Below, piece by piece: positions 55,819 through 64,000 of a DNA stretch of 64,000 bases (its first letter is position 1; every line of letters starts with the position of its first letter). Under the pieces are notes generated by a model. That model searched no databases. It saw nothing but the letters and a program-made list of their open reading frames with translations, and was not told the origin of the DNA. Source of the DNA: Candidatus Heimdallarchaeota archaeon (GTDB taxonomy: Archaea; Asgardarchaeota; Heimdallarchaeia; Heimdallarchaeales; Heimdallarchaeaceae); NCBI GenBank assembly GCA_019057815.1, contig JAHLWR010000014.1, forward strand, positions 48,690 to 112,689. The letters run 5' to 3'. Made by a program: the position numbers and the translations under genes.

Positions 55819-56565
55819 ATGTCTAAAAAGACTGGTCAAACATCAGTAAAGACTGTTAGCTTGGTTAAAGATTTTATTCTCCCAGGTGGAGACGTTGTTA
55901 ATGTTTTAACTGGTGCAAAAATAGAAGTAAAACCAGGTGATTTTGTAGCAGTAATGGGTCCTTCTGGTTCGGGGAAATCCACTCTTCTTAATATTCTAGC
56001 TACACTAGAACCCTTGACATCAGGAGATGTGTTTATTGGTGGAGTTAATCTTAAAGATACTACTTATAAGGATCAACTAGAGATAAGAAGAACTTATAGC
56101 TCACTTGTATTTCAAAGCTTTGCTTTAATACCCTATTTAACAGCCTTAGAAAATGTTAAGCTTCCAATGAAATTAAGGAAAGTTCCTGAAGAAGAAGCAG
56201 AACAGAAGGCAATGCAGCACTTAGAATCAGTAGGTTTGTATGGAAGATTAAACCATCTGCCAGAAGAACTAAGTGGGGGAGAGCAACAGAGGGTAGCGAT
56301 AGCAAGAGCACTGGCTCACGATCCTCAGATAATTTATGCTGATGAACCAACAGGAAATCTTGATACTCATATTGGAAAGGAGATTATTCAGCTCTTCAAA
56401 TCATTGGCTAAAGAGCAAAATATTGCTATTATAATGGTAACTCATGATTCAGAAAGTGCTCAGCAAACTGATCGTATTTACATTCTTCAGAAAGGTAAGG
56501 TGTTAATTGAGAAAACCAAATCTTCGACTAAAAAGACTGAAAAGAAGGAGGATTTAAAGAAATGA
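55819..56565 (+). CDS. ABC exporter ATPase (MacB/LolD type)
   Basis: 248 residues: Walker [11 protein letters not shown]-loop VFQSFALIPY, signature [15 protein letters not shown], Walker B IIYADEPTGN and the H-loop THDSES. Subfamily of FtsX-partner ATPases (MacB, LolD). Its stop overlaps the start of the permease (ATGA). A lysine-rich tail ends the protein. One of two ATPases around the permease, perhaps a heterodimer. Confidence 0.95.
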   Translation: MSKKTGQTSVKTVSLVKDFILPGGDVVNVLTGAKIEVKPGDFVAVMGPSGSGKSTLLNILATLEPLTSGDVFIGGVNLKDTTYKDQLEIRRTYSSLVFQSFALIPYLTALENVKLPMKLRKVPEEEAEQKAMQHLESVGLYGRLNHLPEELSGGEQQRVAIARALAHDPQIIYADEPTGNLDTHIGKEIIQLFKSLAKEQNIAIIMVTHDSESAQQTDRIYILQKGKVLIEKTKSSTKKTEKKEDLKK

Positions 56566-59375
56566 AAATACGTAATATCTTCTCTTTCATTGGTTTTTCT
56601 TTCAAGTCAATGTACGCAAATAAAAGAAGAAGTATCTCGATAGGCGCAGGGATGGTTCTAGGAGCAGCTATTTTCTCAAGCATCTTCTTCTATGGTTCAA
56701 TTATTAATTCAATTACAGTCCAAGACATGATTGAAAATGTTGAATTTGAAGTGACTTTTGTACCATTTGATGATGTACCATTTGATGAAGATGTTGAACA
56801 AACTCCGAAAGAACTAGCTTCTCTTATCAAACAAGAAGCGGAATTTGACGAATGTATCGTTACTTTTGGGAATGATTATAGTATTCATACTGAGGCTGGT
56901 TTTAACGTATATCATTCATTTTTAACCCCTTCATTTAATTTCTCCGAATATTCAGGACTTCAAGTGATTCAACCACATTTTAATCCCATCATAGTCGATG
57001 AGGATTCAATTAATACTACAATAGCTGACAGGATAGATGTTGTTTCAGGTGAAACTGATTTACTTGGAGATGGTGTTCTAATATCTATTGATAGATATAG
57101 ATCTCTTGGAATACAAATTAATGACACTTTGGCTTTTACATTCGGTTTGAATAAGACAGTTTACAAAAGTGATCATCCCATAGATATGAATCTTGTACTT
57201 TTTGATCTCAATATAACAGTAAGAGGTTTCTTTCAATCAGGATTAATGCTTGGTGGAAGAGATATGATCATAAGCAGCCATAATTTCAATACCAGTATAA
57301 TTAGCAATTTGACTTACTACAAAATGTTTCGATTACCTGCAAAACTCAACTTAGAAGAGTTTCCTTTGAATGATATACAAGACCTTAATGAAGCAATATC
57401 AATTGTTATTACAAGGGTAGAACAGAAGTACCTATTAAGGGGTATTAATTTAATACAAGGGACTTTACGGGCTTATCAGGGTATAATTATCTTTATGCAA
57501 ATAATAGATACAGTTCTCTACATCCCTGCAATTGTATTATCAATAATCCTAATAAATCTGGGTGCTGAATTGGCTTTGCAGGAAAGGAAGTTTGAGATTT
57601 CAGTTCTTAAAGCTCAAGGTGCATCCCCAAAGCAAATAAGAAGAATGATTTTTTCAGAAGTAATAATTATTGCAGTAATAGGAGAAATAATAGGAATAGT
57701 TATAGGTATATTTGGTGCTGCAACTGTTTTATCTACATATCGTTTTATGGTGATTGATTTCTCAACACTTACTCAAGCATTGGGGGTATTGAGGATCAAA
57801 CCATGGAGCGTTATAACAACGGTTATAGTGACTATGGGAATACTATTCATCGCTACAAGAAAGAAAACAAATGCCTTCATTAAACAAGAGGTTGCAGTAG
57901 CTAAAACTATTGAAAGAGAGAAAAAAGGTTGGTTTAAGAAAATATATGGTGATGTAATATTCTTCTTCTTAGGACTAATCGGTGTTATATTAACAATTGC
58001 ATCTGATATAAATCCTGATGTATCATATAGTTTTGTAGTTAATTTACTTCAAAACTTTACGCCATTGTTACTTTGGTATGGTTCAGCGGGGGTAGTTAGT
58101 AGATTGTCTACAAAAGTACCTGAAAAATTAGATAAAATTCTTGTAAAAACATTCAAAGATGTTGGGAGTTTGCTTAAAGGAAGTCTATCTAGAAGACATC
58201 AAAACTTCCCAAGAATGACAGTTCTATTATGTTTATCTGTATCACTTTGTATTTTTACTGCAATCCAAGGTGAAACTAGTGCTATGGAAATTACTAGACA
58301 TTCTGATGCTTTCATAGGAGGAGATATGAAGGTTGATGTACTTGGAGAATTCCATGATATTTCTCCTTCAAATTTCACAGGTTATGAAGATAAAATCGAA
58401 TCTGTAATTCCAATTCATTTTACGATGATACGTTTTGGTCATAGACGGATTAATTGTTTTGGTGTTGATTTAGAAGAATATGGAAGAGAAGCTCTGTGGC
58501 ACAAGGATTCAATAGTAGGATATCCAGATTGGAAAGAAGGTTTAGAAATACTCAGTGACAATCCTACTCAAAATGTTGGAGTAGGAGTTGCAACTGCAAG
58601 ATCATTTGAAATTAATGAAGATTCTTCATTTAATTTTACAATCTATAATCAAACAAAGTATTCTGCTAATGCTGCTATAGTAATAGATCATGCTCCTGGA
58701 ATATTGATGAGTTTTGAGGGATTACAGATTTTTGATTTTGATGAAATTGGAGATTATTTCATGCTTGTTGATAAACAATTTATTGATGTCTATGCTCCAT
58801 TTACAAATACAATAATCAGTGCCATTATTAATTTAAAACCTGGTGTGGATCCTATAGAAGAAAATCTTTCCTTCAAGTTTGACACTGAATTTGAGTGGAT
58901 AGTAGAAGCTCAATCATATGCTGAAGAAGTGGAAGAAACAAAAGCAAGACAAGGTTTGAGCTTTGGTTTTCCAGGATTACTTACAATCAACTTCATCATT
59001 GCATTAGTTGGAATAATCATTGGTGTTTCAATTTTCATGTTTATGATAATCAATCAACGTAAAAAAGAATTTGCGATTCTTATTTCAGAAGGAGCTTCGA
59101 GAACACAGTTGATCAAATTAGTTCTTACAGAAGTTTTTTCTATGGCAGTATTTGCTACGCTGTTTGGAACCTTTATAGGTTTCTTACTGGGATATCAATT
59201 CAATGATTTCTTTGGTATCTTTAGTGTGACAACTTTCAATAGACTGCTAGTATTCCCACCGATACCCCTGATTGCAACTGTTTTAGGTACATTTGGTATT
59301 GTGATATTAGCCACATTAATTCCAGCTGTAATCGCTGCTAGAACTAATGTCGTAGAGGAGATGAGAACAGTATAG
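56562..59375 (+). CDS. FtsX-like ABC permease (MacB/LolC type)
   Basis: 937 residues. N-terminal helix (20-45), a large outer domain, FtsX-like helices (about 320-440, with ALQERKFEISVLKAQGASPKQ), a middle pair of helices (465-510), a second outer domain (about 575-790), then a second FtsX half (815-930, with INQRKKEFAILISEGASRTQ). Two FtsX domains in one chain means a pseudo-symmetric permease. Such complexes move lipids, lipoproteins or peptides, or use mechanical force on outside partners. The cargo is unknown. Overlaps the ATPase upstream by 4 nt. Confidence 0.93.
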   Translation: MKIRNIFSFIGFSFKSMYANKRRSISIGAGMVLGAAIFSSIFFYGSIINSITVQDMIENVEFEVTFVPFDDVPFDEDVEQTPKELASLIKQEAEFDECIVTFGNDYSIHTEAGFNVYHSFLTPSFNFSEYSGLQVIQPHFNPIIVDEDSINTTIADRIDVVSGETDLLGDGVLISIDRYRSLGIQINDTLAFTFGLNKTVYKSDHPIDMNLVLFDLNITVRGFFQSGLMLGGRDMIISSHNFNTSIISNLTYYKMFRLPAKLNLEEFPLNDIQDLNEAISIVITRVEQKYLLRGINLIQGTLRAYQGIIIFMQIIDTVLYIPAIVLSIILINLGAELALQERKFEISVLKAQGASPKQIRRMIFSEVIIIAVIGEIIGIVIGIFGAATVLSTYRFMVIDFSTLTQALGVLRIKPWSVITTVIVTMGILFIATRKKTNAFIKQEVAVAKTIEREKKGWFKKIYGDVIFFFLGLIGVILTIASDINPDVSYSFVVNLLQNFTPLLLWYGSAGVVSRLSTKVPEKLDKILVKTFKDVGSLLKGSLSRRHQNFPRMTVLLCLSVSLCIFTAIQGETSAMEITRHSDAFIGGDMKVDVLGEFHDISPSNFTGYEDKIESVIPIHFTMIRFGHRRINCFGVDLEEYGREALWHKDSIVGYPDWKEGLEILSDNPTQNVGVGVATARSFEINEDSSFNFTIYNQTKYSANAAIVIDHAPGILMSFEGLQIFDFDEIGDYFMLVDKQFIDVYAPFTNTIISAIINLKPGVDPIEENLSFKFDTEFEWIVEAQSYAEEVEETKARQGLSFGFPGLLTINFIIALVGIIIGVSIFMFMIINQRKKEFAILISEGASRTQLIKLVLTEVFSMAVFATLFGTFIGFLLGYQFNDFFGIFSVTTFNRLLVFPPIPLIATVLGTFGIVILATLIPAVIAARTNVVEEMRTV

Positions 59376-59389
59376 GATAGGTGATAATG

Positions 59390-60397
59390 ATGTACACAAC
59401 AGAATCAAAAATAAAAATAGAACCTCTTCCAGAAGGATTAACTCTTCAAGCAATTGATATTTATCATGTTTACGGATTAGAGCATCAGAATAAAGTAGTA
59501 GCTTTAAGAGGAGTAAGCTTCGATATTAAAAAAGGAGAAACTCTTGGAATCATTGGACCATCTGGATCAGGGAAATCTACATTGTTGCTTTCCTTAGGTG
59601 GAATGCTTAAACCGACTGCCGGACAAGTGATCTATTCAGATGGAACAGATTTAACAAAATTACCTGAAGAATCACAATTCAAATTCAGACGAAACAATAT
59701 CGGTTATATATTCCAAGAACAGAATCTCATCCCATATCTTTCAACAGAAAAGAATATTGAAATGCCTATGAGATTGGTCAACCTACCTTTTGCTGAACGT
59801 AAGAATCGTGTTAAGGAGTTGATGGAAAGGCTTGGAATATGGCATCGAAGAGCTCATACTCCAAAAAGAATATCTGGTGGTGAGCAGCAGAGAGTAGCAA
59901 TAGCACGAGCATTAGCTAACAATCCTAAACTAATTTTCGCTGATGAACCCACTGGAAACGTAGATTCGGAAACCTCTACTCAAATCCTTGAATTATTTAT
60001 GGAGTTGAAAAAAGAGATGGAGACTTCATTTTTGCTATGTTCTCACGATCCAGTTGTTGGAGAATTCACTGATAGAACGTTGGAAATTAGAGATGGGATC
60101 TTAATTGGTGAACATCTACTTGGAATTGATTTTACAGATTTGGACAGTTCAAGATTGTTAGTAATTGATAATCAAAATAGAATAACACTTCCAGAAAAAG
60201 CTATATTACAATTGAAAGGAACAATACTTTACACTTGGGAACTGACGAACAAAGGAATTCTATTAATGCCACTTGGTGCAAAAGAAGAAAAGAAGGAAAG
60301 AAAAATCAAGTATTGTACAACATGTGGTGCTGATATACCTCCTGATACCTATTCTTGCCCCAGATGCGGAGCTAAACTTACTAGAATCGTCAGATAA
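59390..60397 (+). CDS. ABC ATPase with AbrB-like and zinc-ribbon tail
   Basis: 335 residues from ATG 59390 (ribosome site GGTGA 5 nt upstream; GTG 59381 is also in frame). MacB/LolD-type ATPase domain: [40 protein letters not shown]. Beyond about 240 it has [17 protein letters not shown], an AbrB/SpoVT-like hairpin, then a zinc ribbon ([20 protein letters not shown]). The extra tail is unusual for this family and may link the transporter to regulation or to another protein. Completes the ATPase-permease-ATPase operon. Confidence 0.9.
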   Translation: MYTTESKIKIEPLPEGLTLQAIDIYHVYGLEHQNKVVALRGVSFDIKKGETLGIIGPSGSGKSTLLLSLGGMLKPTAGQVIYSDGTDLTKLPEESQFKFRRNNIGYIFQEQNLIPYLSTEKNIEMPMRLVNLPFAERKNRVKELMERLGIWHRRAHTPKRISGGEQQRVAIARALANNPKLIFADEPTGNVDSETSTQILELFMELKKEMETSFLLCSHDPVVGEFTDRTLEIRDGILIGEHLLGIDFTDLDSSRLLVIDNQNRITLPEKAILQLKGTILYTWELTNKGILLMPLGAKEEKKERKIKYCTTCGADIPPDTYSCPRCGAKLTRIVR

Positions 60398-60452
60398 TGA
60401 TCTAAAACAAACGTTCCCTAAACTTTTTTAATCATTTTATATTAGTGTTTAT

Positions 60453-60590
60453 ATGAAGATTTTTCTCGTTAGACATGGGTGTAGGTAGTATTCAGCAGTG
60501 TATTGGGTGAATCTATCTAACAGGTAAAAGAGTGAGAAGGGAAATAACACGCAATAGGACAAAACAGGTTAGCTTATACAGTAACTTAAT
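60453..60590 (+). pseudogene. Possible histidine-phosphatase relic
   Basis: ATG 60453 starts MKIFLVRHG, the canonical N-terminus and RHG catalytic motif of phosphoglycerate-mutase-type phosphatases, but stops after CR. Downstream scraps (CTAACAGGTAAAAGAG, read LTGKR; and AIGQNRLAY in another frame) resemble the later LTxxG...G..LA segment. Only the first nine codons are persuasive. Confidence 0.45.
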
Positions 60591-60767
60591 CAGTTAGTTA
60601 TTAAGGAAAATTGTGAATTTTATTTCTTTCACTCCTTCAATTTCATCTTAGGGATTCATAGTTTTTCGATGAAAAAGTTGATTAGTTCTTCTTATTCATT
60701 GATTTTTTTCCTCTAAAACTTACAGGACTAGCTTTTGAATACTTCTTTCACTCTATGATTCTAACGT
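60591..60767. other. Intergenic region, no gene seen
   Basis: AT-rich, lies downstream of the VapC gene (minus strand). No frame, repeat or RNA gene recognised. Confidence 0.4.
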
Positions 60768-61169
60768 CTATTTTTGTAATATTTGAATATTAAATCCTAG
60801 TTCCTTTAAAGGTTCAAAATCTTTATCAAATGTCAATATTTCAGCTTCTTCTGAGCATGCAATTAACAAATCAATATCAGGAACAGATGTTTCCCGAATC
60901 ATTAATTCTGCTCTTGTTTCAGCTGCCTTCCAAGTAACTTTTGAATCGATTATTGCTTCTGTGAGAATTTGGAGCATGTTTTGAATGATTTTTAACTCAG
61001 TAGTATTTTTGTATTTTTTAATCAAGTAATGAGCTCCTGAAAGTAGTTCAAAAATTGTTAAAGAGCTAACAAGAATATCCTCACTAGTCTTTTTTCTTTC
61101 CTCTAAGACTTTAACTGCAAGCTTGTTGCTTCTTTTAAGTTCAATAAGAAGGGATGTATCCAAAATCAC
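60768..61169 (-). CDS. vapC: VapC-type PIN ribonuclease toxin
   Basis: 133 residues with the PIN acidic residues: D in MILDTSLLIEL, E in IFELLSGAH, and D's in VPDIDLLIACSEE and LTFDKDFE. It probably cleaves RNA when free. Its start is 2 nt after the stop of the antitoxin gene, so they are co-transcribed. Length is usual for VapC. Confidence 0.92.
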   Translation of the reverse strand: MILDTSLLIELKRSNKLAVKVLEERKKTSEDILVSSLTIFELLSGAHYLIKKYKNTTELKIIQNMLQILTEAIIDSKVTWKAAETRAELMIRETSVPDIDLLIACSEEAEILTFDKDFEPLKELGFNIQILQK

Positions 61170-61171
61170 CT

Positions 61172-61384
61172 TTATACTCTGACCATAAAGTTCTTTCTTA
61201 TTTTTTCTGAGATATCTTGAAGTTCATTTTCGAAACCTGATTCTTTTGCAGCTTCTATAAGCAAATCAATTCTCTTTTCAATATTTGAAGAAATAAGTTT
61301 GTTAATTGCATAATTAAAACTTTTGTTTCCTTTGATTCTGACTAATTTCTTATAAATTTCATCAGAAAGTGTTATTGTTTTCAT
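61172..61384 (-). CDS. vapB: VapB-type antitoxin
   Basis: 70 residues from ATG 61384 (MKTITLSDEIYKKLVRIKGN); the longer frame to 61495 runs through the promoter. Matches the archaeal VapB/DUF217-like antitoxins, short proteins with a ribbon-helix-helix-like N-terminus and a C-terminal helix that plugs the toxin. Its promoter carries a perfect palindrome right before the ATG. Confidence 0.88.
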   Translation of the reverse strand: MKTITLSDEIYKKLVRIKGNKSFNYAINKLISSNIEKRIDLLIEAAKESGFENELQDISEKIRKNFMVRV

Positions 61385-61400
61385 GTATACTATAGTATAC
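61385..61400. promoter_or_regulatory. Perfect 16-nt palindrome, VapB operator candidate
   Basis: GTATACTATAGTATAC is its own reverse complement, and touches the ATG of vapB (61384). A TATA-like TTAAATATAT lies just beyond it (61403-61412), which would put the transcription start within or next to the palindrome. The other PIN pair has a palindrome in the same position (39821-39840). Confidence 0.7.
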
Positions 61401-61596
61401 ACGATATATTTAATTTTACTTCTATAATGAATTAATATTTTCTTCAGAGGATAGTTTGTTATCAAGAAATTAACATCACAAACAGCAGAATCCACCAGGA
61501 ATTTTAGGATTATTCGCTCTTAAGACACTGATAACTGAGTATTAATAATTCGTAGTTTTTGAATTTTAATGCTCATAGGAGGAGATACTAACAGTT

Positions 61597-62928
61597 TCAT
61601 GGAATGTAGATAAAAGGAAAAGGATCTGTATTATTTGCTAGACCATCGATTGAATAACTGCCTGTTCCGTTCCAATCTGACCAGTAATTCCCCATATTAA
61701 GAGAATAATCAAACCAGAGCGTCGAAGTTCCGTAATCATATGCTTGAGATGTTCCTCCTTGATTGTTAAGGTAGAATGTATTCATGAAGATATGACTGAA
61801 GTATGGATATCTAGCTACTCTTACGCCGTAGTTCGTATTATTGTAAAACAGATTAAACTTTGCAGTAGTATATTCAGTTCGAACATAAGAGATTGTTCCT
61901 GGATAACCTACTATAATATTTAAACCTATATAGTTTTGAATAAAACTATTATTAGCTACTAAATTGTACTTGCTCTCATAGATTTCAATACCTATATTAT
62001 TCCCTCTAAGCTCATTTAGCGTTAAAGTATTATTTCTTCCTTTTTCGATATATACTCCACTACGAGAGTTGTTCACAAAAGTATTTGAAGTGAAATTTGA
62101 ATAGTATGTCATTTGAAAATGAATGCCTCTTTCACAGTTCTCAACAAGATTATTCTCAATAATTCCATAATTTGAATGATAAATATAGAAGCCATATACA
62201 CAGTTGAGAACATGATTGTTCCTTAATTTAATTCCCAAACCATCACCAACTACTATACCAAAGTTTATTTCGTGTATCATTGATCCTTCTACATAGTTGT
62301 TTTCAACCTTGCAATAATAAGAACTCTGTAAAGAAATCCCTCATCCATCGATAGTTATGAAGTTATCATGGATATGACAATGATCTGAATCTGACAGTGA
62401 TATACCTGTAAGAAAACCTCCCGTTAGTTGATGATCATAGATTTCTACATAATTAGCTTCGATTAGACTTATTGCACTTTGATTAAATCCAATGATTGTA
62501 TTGTTATGGATTTTGACAGAGCTTTCAACAATTTGGGTTATATATATACCTTTCATGTTAGCATCAATTAGGCAGTCACGAATTATGAAATGGTAAGATG
62601 TTTGTAAAATTCTAATACCGTATTTCTCTGAAGTAATATTGTATTTCTCAATTATTAATGGATCTGTTTCATTTCCTGTTCCTGGAAAAGCATAAGCCAG
62701 GAATTCCGCATCTGATTTAATTATTATAGGATCATGGGATTTATAGACTTCAGGAGGAGTAGTTTCTTCAGTCGTTGTAGTTGTAGTTGTTTCTTCTGGA
62801 TCATCATTAGGAGGAGTATCATTTTGGTATAGAGAAATAAAAACTACTCCAGAAATTATAGTTCCAATTACAATAACAGTTAAAGCAATCTTAACTACAT
62901 TAGATTTTATAAATGAGATTTAAACCAC
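61597..62928 (-). pseudogene. NosD-like beta-helix protein with two in-frame stops
   Basis: One frame from GTG 62928 to 61597. Codon 3 is TAA (62920-62922) and a second stop TGA is at 62341-62343; both are in frame and the sequence on either side is coherent (IDG*GISLQSSYY). The first part is a signal-anchor (VVKIALTVIVIGTIISGVVF), then a Thr/Glu stalk, PbH1 repeats (NNTIIGFNQSAISLIE), and the cap SQAYDYGTSTLWFDY, GNYWSDW, YSIDGLAN. It ends after the cap with no C-terminal helix. No other start codon precedes ATG 62556. Confidence 0.75.
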
Positions 62929-63054
62929 TCTCTAGATTATCTTATCAGTATCTTTTAGGATGTTGACACACTTATAATCTTTTGCTAAAATGAAAATTAT
63001 ACCCATATAGAACCGGACTAATTCAATAATTCAAAAATTAATTCTCAATTTTTA

Positions 63055-63867
63055 TTAGAGATGATAAAATATCTTCTTGTTCTTTTGTTCGTATCCGTAT
63101 CTCCAAAGTCTTTCTAGAACATCTACTAAGTTGTAATAAAATTCTTGAACTTCTTTTTCTATTTTTAGCTTAAATGGTAGGTCGTGAGCCTTTGAATAAT
63201 AATTAAAATACTGATAATCGAAAAAAGGTAGCTCAGGTCTAGAAAATTCCCAATCTATTAGTACAAACTTATCATCAATTAGAATAAAGTTAGGAGGAAT
63301 CAAGTCTCCGTGAACATATGTAAGCTTTTCTTGATATTCATCAAGAATCTCTCTCTGTTGATTTATAAGATCCTTCAATTTGTTGATTAGTTTTGTTGGA
63401 TATCCAAGTACTGACTTTTCATAAGATTGAGCTAATTTCGCATAGAAAAGTACTACATCAGTTTTCATTACTTTCCTTTTTGTATTTGATATTTTATGAA
63501 CTGAATTAATCACTTCTTCTAGTTTATCAGAGATACTTTCATCGAACTTTAGAAGATGAAGCTCTGTCCCTTCAACATACTCATAGACTACTACCTCTGA
63601 TTCCTTCTTCCAAATGATTTTGGGAGCTATTGAACCATCATATACTTCCAAAGCTTGTACTTCTCTTTCAAACCTCTGTTCATGTTGATAGATCCCATCT
63701 TCAGTGAAAATCTTACAGATTGCTAAAGGTTCTTTGTTGTTTCCTGAAAGAAGATATTTTTCATTTGTATATCCTGCAACTATAGGTTCCCACTTGAAAG
63801 GTTCTAGATTCTTGAATCTTTGATTGACAGCTATTTCTATCTCTTTTTTTAATGATTCTTGAATCAA
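63055..63867 (-). CDS. APH/choline-kinase-family phosphotransferase
   Basis: 270 residues, kinase-like fold. Catalytic loop YVHGDLIPPNFILI and the metal site LIDWEFSRPELPFFDYQYF are the APH marks. A nucleotide-loop-like AGYTNEKYLLSG and VVVYEYVEGTEL lie at the N-terminal lobe. It may phosphorylate a small alcohol such as choline or a sugar. The substrate cannot be told. It follows a partial gene to the right by 27 nt on the same strand. Confidence 0.88.
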   Translation of the reverse strand: MIQESLKKEIEIAVNQRFKNLEPFKWEPIVAGYTNEKYLLSGNNKEPLAICKIFTEDGIYQHEQRFEREVQALEVYDGSIAPKIIWKKESEVVVYEYVEGTELHLLKFDESISDKLEEVINSVHKISNTKRKVMKTDVVLFYAKLAQSYEKSVLGYPTKLINKLKDLINQQREILDEYQEKLTYVHGDLIPPNFILIDDKFVLIDWEFSRPELPFFDYQYFNYYSKAHDLPFKLKIEKEVQEFYYNLVDVLERLWRYGYEQKNKKIFYHL

Positions 63868-63894
63868 AGTGAGGTTACCTCTGCGCTTTATTTC

Positions 63895-64000
63895 TTATCT
63901 AATCTCATCCAAAAAGACAATCTCTGCTCCTACAATCTTTGATTTTTGTACCAGTACTTGAACATCTTTTTTGTCGGTAATACAAAGAGAAAATAGAGGT
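63895..64000 (-). CDS. C-terminal end of an unidentified gene
   Basis: The minus-strand frame enters from the right edge and ends at a TAA (63895-63897): PLFSLCITDKKDVQVLVQKS then KIVGAEIVFLDEIR. Only 34 residues are visible and no family can be named. The 27-nt gap to the phosphotransferase gene suggests one operon. Confidence 0.55.
   Translation of the reverse strand, partial: PLFSLCITDKKDVQVLVQKSKIVGAEIVFLDEIR

Noticed and set aside
2606..62343. Stop-codon recoding (pyrrolysine, selenocysteine) to explain in-frame stops
   Set aside because: The stops are TAA, TAA and TGA in unrelated genes and one gene has a frameshift; no common signal and no SECIS-like structure noticed. Simple mutation or error is more likely.
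1..64000. CRISPR arrays, rRNA or tRNA genes
   Set aside because: No regularly spaced repeats and no GC-rich structured RNA islands were seen on either strand.

Overview
The window is AT-rich (about two thirds A+T by eye), gene-dense archaeal DNA. Small Ras/Rab-like and Arf/Sar-like GTPases, TPR proteins ending in a longin-like domain, a possible DENN-like protein, PAC2-type proteasome chaperone, ADP-forming acyl-CoA synthetase alpha subunit, archaeal-type FtsX exporters, VapBC and MntA-HepT toxin pairs and TATA boxes about 25-30 nt before start codons all fit an Asgard archaeon (Promethearchaeota). The exact class cannot be fixed from sequence alone. No rRNA, tRNA or CRISPR array was seen.

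Layout. 1-6.4 kb: tail of a DUF72 gene, a receiver-only response regulator, a Rab-like GTPase, and two tandem TPR/longin-like paralogues, one split by a single in-frame TAA. 6.7-11 kb: a soluble PAS/GAF histidine kinase with two receiver proteins, the second carrying a DHp-like tail without its histidine. 11-16.7 kb: a reductive-dehalogenase-like protein with an ABCE1-like ferredoxin head, a degenerate metallo-beta-lactamase protein, IMP dehydrogenase and threonine 3-dehydrogenase. 16.8-21.4 kb: an Arf-like GTPase fused to a longin-like domain, the ADP-forming acyl-CoA synthetase alpha subunit, a row of small membrane proteins, and a longin-like protein whose second half looks DENN-like. 21.6-28.3 kb: zinc-ribbon membrane protein, SPASM radical SAM enzyme, AbrB-like regulator, old-yellow-enzyme reductase, M29/NicX-like protein, glyoxylate reductase and PAC2 chaperone. 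28.4-36.9 kb: two EamA transporters, an MFS transporter, NosD-like and other surface proteins, and a winged-helix regulator.

37-39.3 kb holds an ATP-grasp ligase and racemase pair, with higher GC in the racemase, that abuts a 27-codon relic of an MFS gene: a probable acquired cassette. 39.8-51 kb holds two toxin-antitoxin modules (VapBC-like and MntA-HepT), a surface phosphoesterase, a second metallo-beta-lactamase enzyme, two radical SAM genes, a class II aldolase, a YwbE protein and a second, frameshifted NosD-like gene. MntA-HepT lies between roughly 97-bp direct repeats. 51-64 kb has an inactive-looking M50-like membrane protein, a four-fold HTH protein, an ATPase-permease-ATPase export cluster, a second VapBC, a third NosD-like gene with stops, and an APH-type kinase.

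Two themes stand out. First, a longin-like module recurs in four settings (TPR tail, GTPase tail, free-standing DENN-like protein, and a decayed fragment), suggesting a GTPase-regulation network. Second, intergenic DNA is full of gene relics (FMN reductase, AOR N-terminus, MFS N-terminus, longin C-terminus, possible histidine phosphatase), and three large genes carry single disabling changes. This points to active gene decay or to residual assembly errors.
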